From Chloroflexota bacterium (GTDB lineage Bacteria > Chloroflexota > Limnocylindria > Limnocylindrales > CSP1-4): 64,000 nt of DNA. Below, piece after piece: positions 59,139 through 64,000 of this stretch (the stretch's first letter is position 1; every line of letters starts with the position of its first letter). Location: positions 62,001 to 126,000 of the forward strand of contig JACPOS010000009.1 in assembly GCA_016191395.1 (NCBI GenBank). The letters are read 5' to 3'. A program made the translations under genes and the position numbers. Below the pieces are notes generated by a model, which was given only the letters and a program-made list of their open reading frames with translations, did not search any database and was not told the origin of the DNA.

Positions 59139-60868
59139 CAGCCGCGGGCGAGGGCGTCGGCCATGCGCCGGCCGGTGGTCACGGCCCCGTCGCTGGCGGA
59201 CGAGACGAGGGCCGCGTACTTGGCCATGACGCCGCCGCTGTAGCGCGGCGCCGGTGCCCGCCATCCGGCGCGCCGCTCGGCGAGGACGGCTTCGGGGACG
59301 TTGAGATCCATTCGGCGTGCCTCGACGTCGATGACGATCTCGTCTCCCTCCTGGACGAGCGCGATCGGGCCGCCGATCGCCGCCTCGGGCGCAACGTGGC
59401 CGATCATCAGTCCATGCGTGCCGCCCGAGAAACGGCCGTCCGTGAGCAGCGCCACCGATTCACCCAGCCCCTCGCCGACGAGCGCGGCGGTCACGCTCAG
59501 CATCTCCTGCATGCCCGGACCCCCGACCGGGCCCTCGTAGCGGATGACGATGACGTCGCCGGGCACGATCAGCCGGTTCTTCACTGCTTCGAAGCACGCG
59601 GTCTCCGAGTCGTACACCCGCGCTGGCCCGCGATGGTGGAGTCGCTCGTGGCCGGCGAGCTTGACCACGCAGCCCTCGGGCGCGAGGGAGCCGCGCAGGA
59701 TCGCCAGGCCACCGGTGGGCTTCAACGGGTCCTCGATCGAGTGGACGACCTTCTGGCCGGGCGTCTCCACGGCGTCCGCGGCGATCTTCGCGAGCGTGCG
59801 GCCGTCGACGTTCTTCTCGCCGCCGTGGAGCAGGTCGCGCTTGAGCAGCTCGCGCATGACGAGCGAGATGCCGCCGGCGTCGTACAGGTCGGACGCCGTG
59901 TAGCGGCCGCCGGGCGTCATGTCGGCCACGATCGGCGTCCGGGCGGCGATGGTGTCGAACTCGTCGATCGCCAGGGGGATGCCCAGCTCGTGTGCCAGGG
60001 CGAGCAGATGGAGGACCGCGTTGGTGGAGCCGCCGGTCGCCGCGACCGCCGCGATGGAGTTCTCGATCGCGGCGCGGGTGACGATGGACGACGGCCGGAC
60101 GTCGTGCCGGACCAAGGTCATCGCCAGCTCGCCGGCCGCTCGCGCCGCCGCGTCCTTGTCCGGATCCTCGGCCGGAATGCCGTTCAGGCCCGCGGGCGAG
60201 AGGCCCAGGAACTCCATGACCATGGACATGGTGTTCGCCGTGAACTGCCCGCCGCACGCGCCCGCGCCGGGACACGCCGCGCTCTCGATCTCGTACAGCT
60301 CCTCCAGGCTCATCTTGCCGGCGCGGTACGCGCCAACCGCCTCGAAGACGGACACCACCGTCAGGTCGCGGCCCTTGTAGTGGCCCGGGTAGATCGTGCC
60401 GTTGTAGAGGACCAGCCCCGGGACATCCAGGCGAGCCATCGCCATTGCCGCGCCCGGGATGGTCTTGTCGCAGCCGACGAGGCAGACCACGCCGTCGAGC
60501 AGGTGGCCGCGCACGACCAGCTCGATGGAGTCGGCGATGACATCGCGGCTGATGAGGCTCGCCTTCATGCCCTCGGTGCCCATCGAGACGCCATCGGAAA
60601 CGGCGATCGTGTTGAACTCCATCGGCGTGCCGCCGCCGGCCCTGATGCCCTCCTTCACGAACTCGGCGAGGCGCCGCTGGTTGTACGTGCAGGGCATGGT
60701 CTCGATCCACGTCGTCGCCACGCCGACCAGGGGCCTCGCGAGGTCGTCGTCGGTGAACCCGATGGCCTTGAGCATCGCCCGCGCCGGGGCGCGGTCGGGC
60801 CCGTCGGTGAGGGCGTGCGAATGGCGCTTGGCGCCATCGGTCGGTCGGCCATACGGCAGGTTGGTCAT
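59138..60868 (-). CDS. ilvD: Dihydroxy-acid dehydratase
   Basis: 576 residues, catalysing the dehydration step of branched-chain amino-acid synthesis. Fe-S ligands lie in [16 protein letters not shown] and [18 protein letters not shown]; the [20 protein letters not shown] and [20 protein letters not shown] motifs are typical. ATG 60868 is favoured; an ATG seven codons upstream would nearly abut the MFS stop. It lies 13 bp after the MFS-cNMP gene, so branched-chain synthesis and that transporter may be co-expressed. Confidence 0.95.
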   Translation of the reverse strand: MTNLPYGRPTDGAKRHSHALTDGPDRAPARAMLKAIGFTDDDLARPLVGVATTWIETMPCTYNQRRLAEFVKEGIRAGGGTPMEFNTIAVSDGVSMGTEGMKASLISRDVIADSIELVVRGHLLDGVVCLVGCDKTIPGAAMAMARLDVPGLVLYNGTIYPGHYKGRDLTVVSVFEAVGAYRAGKMSLEELYEIESAACPGAGACGGQFTANTMSMVMEFLGLSPAGLNGIPAEDPDKDAAARAAGELAMTLVRHDVRPSSIVTRAAIENSIAAVAATGGSTNAVLHLLALAHELGIPLAIDEFDTIAARTPIVADMTPGGRYTASDLYDAGGISLVMRELLKRDLLHGGEKNVDGRTLAKIAADAVETPGQKVVHSIEDPLKPTGGLAILRGSLAPEGCVVKLAGHERLHHRGPARVYDSETACFEAVKNRLIVPGDVIVIRYEGPVGGPGMQEMLSVTAALVGEGLGESVALLTDGRFSGGTHGLMIGHVAPEAAIGGPIALVQEGDEIVIDVEARRMDLNVPEAVLAERRAGWRAPAPRYSGGVMAKYAALVSSASDGAVTTGRRMADALARG

Positions 60869-60881
60869 GTCGCGGCCAAGT

Positions 60882-62588
60882 TTAGGCATGCAGGGTCGGC
60901 GCGGCGTCCCGCGGGACGCCCGCCGCGGCGCGCCGCAGGTTCGCGGCCGCGATGCGCTCGGTGGCGGCTGCCGCTGCCGGTCCCGAGACAGCGGCAACGA
61001 AGGCGAAGCACGGGATGGCATACGCGGTCACCGACGTGAGGGCCGTCACCGTGGCGGTCCGAGGGGAGCGGCGCAGGAGGGAGATCTCCCCCACGCCGGC
61101 ACCGTGTCCCAGCCGGCCAATCGGCTGGCCGTCCGCGGTCACCTGGACCTCGCCCGTGTCGATCACGATGAATCGATCGCCCGCCTCGCCCTCGCGCATC
61201 AGGGTCGCGCCCGCCTCGAACACGAGCGGCTCCAGGCTCCGCTCCAGCCGCTCGAACGCCGTCAGCGGGAGGTCCGCGAAGGCGTGCACCTCGCGCAGCA
61301 GCCCGAGGGTGGTCTCGTCCACCACGCTCAGCTTGTCGACGCGGCCGATGCGGCTGTAGATGACGAGCGCAACGATCGGCAGGACCGCGCCCGTTACGCC
61401 CAGGGCGCCGCGCTCGCCAAAGGCACTGAGCAGGACTGGGGCGAGCAGGCTCCCCGTGACCGCGCCCAGGCCGACCACCCCTTCGAACACCGAGAACACC
61501 GGCGCCCGTTCCTCGTTCGCCGTGCCGCGCTGGAAGATCGTGAACAGGGCAACGTCGAACACAGCGTTCGCGATGCCGACGACGACCATCGCTGCGAACG
61601 CGACGCCCGGGAGCGGCAGCAATCCGATGACCGCGATCGGGGCGCCCCAGTACGCGAGCGCGGCCATGCCCGATCGGATCAGCCGGTCCGAGCGGGTCAG
61701 GCTGAGCGCGAACACCGCCCCGACGAGCCCACCGAAGCCCAGCGCGGCGTTCAGGATCCCCACGCCCGCCTCCCCGATCAGCAGCAGCTCGATCGCCGCG
61801 ACCACGATCAAAGGTGTGAGCAGGAAGCGCGTCATCACCTGGGTGAACACGGCGAGCATCGTCCAGCCGACGACCGGCCGGCGTCGCAGCGCGCGAACGC
61901 CGTCGAGCAGGCGCAACCCGCCGGCGGCCTCGCCGGCGCCCCCAGTCGCGTCGGCGGCATGCTCGAAGCGAAGACGCGCGACGACGACGGCGCCGGCCAG
62001 GAACGTCACGGCCGCCGCAAATGCCCCGAGCTCCGGACGTCCTGCCGCAGCCAGCAGCCCGGCGACGAACGGCCCGAGCATGCTGCCCAGGCCCTCGCCG
62101 GTGCTCCACGCCATGTTCGCGGCAACCAGCTCGTGCGGGCTGCGGGCGACCGCGGGCATGAGCGTCGCCTGGGTGGGCCGAACGGGGGCGCCGGCGGCGG
62201 CTGCGATCGCGGCGAGGACGATGAGCCAGAGCGTAGGCCCCCCGGTCGCGATCACGAGGGCGCACGCGCCCGCCGAACCGGCCCGGATCAGCCCGACCGC
62301 AAGCAGCACGCGTTCGCCCCGGAACCGTTCGAGCGTCGCGCCGGCGAGCATTCCGGACAGGACGGCCGGCACCATGCGCGCGGCGCCGAGGACGCCGGCC
62401 GCGACGACGCCGTCGCGCAGGTAGACCACCACCATCAGCACGACGAGCAGCCCCGTGTCGGCGGCGATGCCGAGCGCCCACGAGACCTCGAGACGCCGGA
62501 TCCCCTCGTTCGCCATCGCGTCGCGAAGCGAGCCGAGCAGCGACCGGACCGGGCGCACGAGGGCCTGCATCTCCGGCAAGGATGGCAT
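60882..62588 (-). CDS. MFS transporter fused to a C-terminal cyclic-nucleotide-binding domain, second copy
   Basis: 568 residues. An MFS_3-type domain (about 1-410) with [20 protein letters not shown] and [20 protein letters not shown] is followed by a cNMP-binding domain (about 430-530: [40 protein letters not shown]) with the cassette residues present, then an Ala-rich tail. Same architecture as the protein at 49035 but well diverged. GAGGGG precedes ATG 62588; longer frames upstream are antisense of the divergent cNMP-binding gene, 33 bp away. Confidence 0.88.
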   Translation of the reverse strand: MPSLPEMQALVRPVRSLLGSLRDAMANEGIRRLEVSWALGIAADTGLLVVLMVVVYLRDGVVAAGVLGAARMVPAVLSGMLAGATLERFRGERVLLAVGLIRAGSAGACALVIATGGPTLWLIVLAAIAAAAGAPVRPTQATLMPAVARSPHELVAANMAWSTGEGLGSMLGPFVAGLLAAAGRPELGAFAAAVTFLAGAVVVARLRFEHAADATGGAGEAAGGLRLLDGVRALRRRPVVGWTMLAVFTQVMTRFLLTPLIVVAAIELLLIGEAGVGILNAALGFGGLVGAVFALSLTRSDRLIRSGMAALAYWGAPIAVIGLLPLPGVAFAAMVVVGIANAVFDVALFTIFQRGTANEERAPVFSVFEGVVGLGAVTGSLLAPVLLSAFGERGALGVTGAVLPIVALVIYSRIGRVDKLSVVDETTLGLLREVHAFADLPLTAFERLERSLEPLVFEAGATLMREGEAGDRFIVIDTGEVQVTADGQPIGRLGHGAGVGEISLLRRSPRTATVTALTSVTAYAIPCFAFVAAVSGPAAAAATERIAAANLRRAAAGVPRDAAPTLHA

Positions 62589-62621
62589 GCGCGGCCCCTC
62601 GCCCCGCTCGGGCGCCTCGCT

Positions 62622-63047
62622 ATGCTCTCGCTCGTGAGCGACAAGGTGGAGATCCTGCGCGCGGTCCCGCTGTTCGCGGACCTCGACGAGCGCAGCCTTC
62701 AGGCCGTCGCGGTCCTCGCCCACGAGGTCGCGTTCAACGCCGGAGAGGTGCTCATGCTCGAGGGCGAGCCGGGCGACACGTTCGAGGTGATCGTGGACGG
62801 CACCGTCCGCATCGATCGCGGCGACCGGGCAATCCGATCCATGACGGCCGGCGGCTTCATCGGCGAGATCGCGCTCCTCGACCAGCGACCGCGGACGGCG
62901 ACGGTCACGTGCGTCACCGACGTGCGTGCCCTGGAGATCCGCGCCCACGAGTTCGAGCGCCTGATCGACACGCTGCCCGCGGTCCACCGCCGGATCCGTG
63001 CGGCGGTCGACCGCCGTTCGCGCGGCCGCGACTGGGATTCGTTCTAG
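62622..63047 (+). CDS. Stand-alone cyclic-nucleotide-binding domain protein, second copy
   Basis: 141 residues with only a CRP-like domain: ILRAVPLFADLDERSLQAVA at the start, LEGEPGDTFEVIVDGTVRID and the cassette FIGEIALLDQRPRTATVTCV with Glu and Arg present. Same size as the protein at 19457. It diverges from the MFS-cNMP fusion, and the two may respond to the same messenger. ATG 62622; GTG 62634 is an alternative. Confidence 0.85.
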   Translation: MLSLVSDKVEILRAVPLFADLDERSLQAVAVLAHEVAFNAGEVLMLEGEPGDTFEVIVDGTVRIDRGDRAIRSMTAGGFIGEIALLDQRPRTATVTCVTDVRALEIRAHEFERLIDTLPAVHRRIRAAVDRRSRGRDWDSF

Positions 63048-63077
63048 CCCCGTTCGATCGGCCGTCCATACCGCACA

Positions 63078-63241
63078 GGGACAGGAATCTGTGCCCTCGC
63101 ATCGCGTCTATCCCCCGGAGGGATGGCGAGGACTGGCCAGGGGCGCGAATGAGGCCTCGACCGCTTCTGGATCGGTCGCGCGTATCCCGGCCAGGGATAG
63201 GGGCGCGCATTCGACGTCGAAACCCATCCCTGGGAGGGATA
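63078..63241. repeat. Cluster of small inverted repeats between convergent genes
   Basis: Three 17-bp units of the form YATCCC-N5-GGGATR lie at 63109-63125, 63183-63199 and 63225-63241, preceded by a longer imperfect hairpin (AGGGACAG...CTGTGCCCT) at 63078-63098. They sit in the 213-bp gap between the stops of the cNMP-binding gene and the DUF885 gene. They may be terminators or a family of dispersed palindromes. Confidence 0.6.
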
Positions 63242-63260
63242 GCCGCCCGGGATTCGCGCG

Positions 63261-64000
63261 CTAGCCGAGGCCCTCGAGCCACTCGGCAACTCGGCCCCGG
63301 AGGGCGGGCAGGCTGATCGCGCCGGCGCCGAGCACGGTGTCGTGGAAGGCCTTGATGTCGAACCTCGCGCCGAGCCGCGCCTTCGCCTCCGCGCGAAGGC
63401 GAAGGATCTCCAGCTGGCCTGTCTTGTAGGCGAGCGCCTGGCCCGGCCAGACGATGTAGCGATCCACCTCGTTGACGATGTTGTTCTCGCCCAGGGCTGA
63501 GTGCAGCTTCAGGAAGTCGATCGCCTCCTGGCGCGTCCAGCCCAGCGCGTGCATGCCCGTGTCCACGACGAGCCGTCCGGCCCTCCAGGCGTCGAACGAC
63601 AGGATCCCGAAGCGATCCATGTCCGAGGTGTACAGGCCCATCTCGTCCGAGAGGCGCTCCGTGTACAGGCCCCAGCCCTCGGCAAATGCGGTCGAGCCGA
63701 GCATCCGCTGGAACGCGGGTAGTCCCTCCAGCTCCTGCGCGATCGCGATCTGGAGGTGGTGGCCTGGCACGGCCTCGTGGAACGCGAGCGCCTCGGCCTC
63801 GTATCGAGGGCGGGTCTCCGGCGCGTACTGGTTGATGTAGTACCGGCCCGGCCGGCTCCCATCCATCGCCGGCCACGAGTAGTAGGCGATGGTCTGGTGG
63901 ACCTCCGAGTGGCTCGGGACGGGGACCACGACGCACGCCGCGCCGGGGACGCGCCCGAACCAGTCCGTGACCGCGGCGGTGGCGCGTGCCAGGGAGCGCT
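63261..64000 (-). CDS. DUF885-family protein (putative metallopeptidase-like), partial
   Basis: The frame is open to the right edge, so the N-terminus is missing. Visible are [20 protein letters not shown] (HE-x(4)-GHH, the family's zinc-type motif), [20 protein letters not shown] (second Glu), and [20 protein letters not shown], with the C-terminus [23 protein letters not shown]885 proteins resemble M1/M2/M3-like gluzincin peptidases and some are lipoproteins. Function of this one is undetermined. Confidence 0.85.
   Translation of the reverse strand, partial: RSLARATAAVTDWFGRVPGAACVVVPVPSHSEVHQTIAYYSWPAMDGSRPGRYYINQYAPETRPRYEAEALAFHEAVPGHHLQIAIAQELEGLPAFQRMLGSTAFAEGWGLYTERLSDEMGLYTSDMDRFGILSFDAWRAGRLVVDTGMHALGWTRQEAIDFLKLHSALGENNIVNEVDRYIVWPGQALAYKTGQLEILRLRAEAKARLGARFDIKAFHDTVLGAGAISLPALRGRVAEWLEGLG

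Noticed and set aside
60459..62621. Plus-strand frame joined to the cNMP-binding protein
   Set aside because: Sequence before 62622 is antisense to ilvD and the MFS gene.
1..64000. tRNA, rRNA, CRISPR arrays, insertion sequences, prophage
   Set aside because: Looked for T-loop and cloverleaf patterns, repeat-spacer arrays, transposase or integrase motifs and phage structural genes; none was seen by eye. A covariance-model scan would be needed to exclude small RNAs.

Overview
The window is very GC-rich and densely coded, with short intergenic gaps and many 1-4 bp start/stop overlaps. The gene content suggests a free-living, aerobic, heterotrophic member of the Chloroflexota (Limnocylindria/Ellin6529-like), although a distant actinobacterium cannot be excluded. 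Pointers are an A2-type (YS-motif) cytochrome c oxidase, a DUF5317 membrane protein, a fused KorA plus KorB 2-oxoacid:ferredoxin oxidoreductase, and large cyclase-ATPase-TPR regulators. No rRNA, tRNA, CRISPR array, transposase or phage gene was seen.

Layout. 1-6331: respiratory oxidase operon on the minus strand (coxB, coxA, coxC, a small subunit IV, a membrane-cupredoxin fusion, a partial TlpA-like thioredoxin) with divergent ctaG. 6366-11948: minus-strand polyamine-type ABC importer (potA, potD, potB, potC) followed by a DksA/TraR-type protein and threonine dehydratase. 12081-13222: seven-iron ferredoxin and proC. 13235-26193: a mixed region holding tyrosine catabolism (hppD, an FAH-family hydrolase, hmgA), a D-threonine aldolase-like enzyme, two ECF sigma/membrane-partner pairs, a lone cNMP-binding protein, a decayed cyclase fragment, a TetR module with a leaderless-looking promoter, and a protein with the AGNxAV motif of contractile-injection-system cargo. 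26219-30461: a third ECF pair, small secreted and DUF4242 proteins, and a 5'-truncated LuxR regulator. 30505-37633: DMT exporter, DinB protein, cyclase-ATPase-TPR regulator, GNAT enzyme, HpcH/HpaI aldolase and a frameshifted kinase. 37721-43224: a tight operon of CBS protein, korA, korB, zinc-ribbon-CBS protein, receiver-like protein and M24 peptidase. 43461-50819: an unknown Chloroflexota-type protein, a secreted protein, a 1295-residue two-cyclase regulator and an MFS transporter fused to a cNMP-binding domain. 50853-56889: DNA alkyl-transferase, thioesterase, two FabF, FabD, and XRE and MarR regulators. 56909-64000: ilvD operon (MFS-cNMP fusion, ilvD, small membrane protein, M20 peptidase, membrane-anchored cupredoxin), another lone cNMP-binding protein and a partial DUF885 protein.

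Two themes tie the window together. The first is cyclic-nucleotide signalling: three complete cyclase domains in two giant proteins, one cyclase fragment, and four cNMP-binding domains, two of them fused to MFS transporters, all four keeping the Gly-Glu and Arg of the phosphate-binding cassette. In the 1295-residue protein the two cyclase domains have lost complementary catalytic residues, in the manner of the C1/C2 halves of animal adenylyl cyclase. The second is copper: CoxB carries an extra C-terminal type-1 copper domain, and a near-twin of it ends the membrane fusion protein of the same operon.

At least three genes (potD, the first ECF sigma factor, the kinase at 36729) are interrupted by single-base frameshifts, two of them at homopolymers, and two frames (the TlpA-like protein, the kinase) lack an obvious start codon. 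Consensus errors in a metagenome-type assembly are the simplest explanation, but real decay or slippage is possible.
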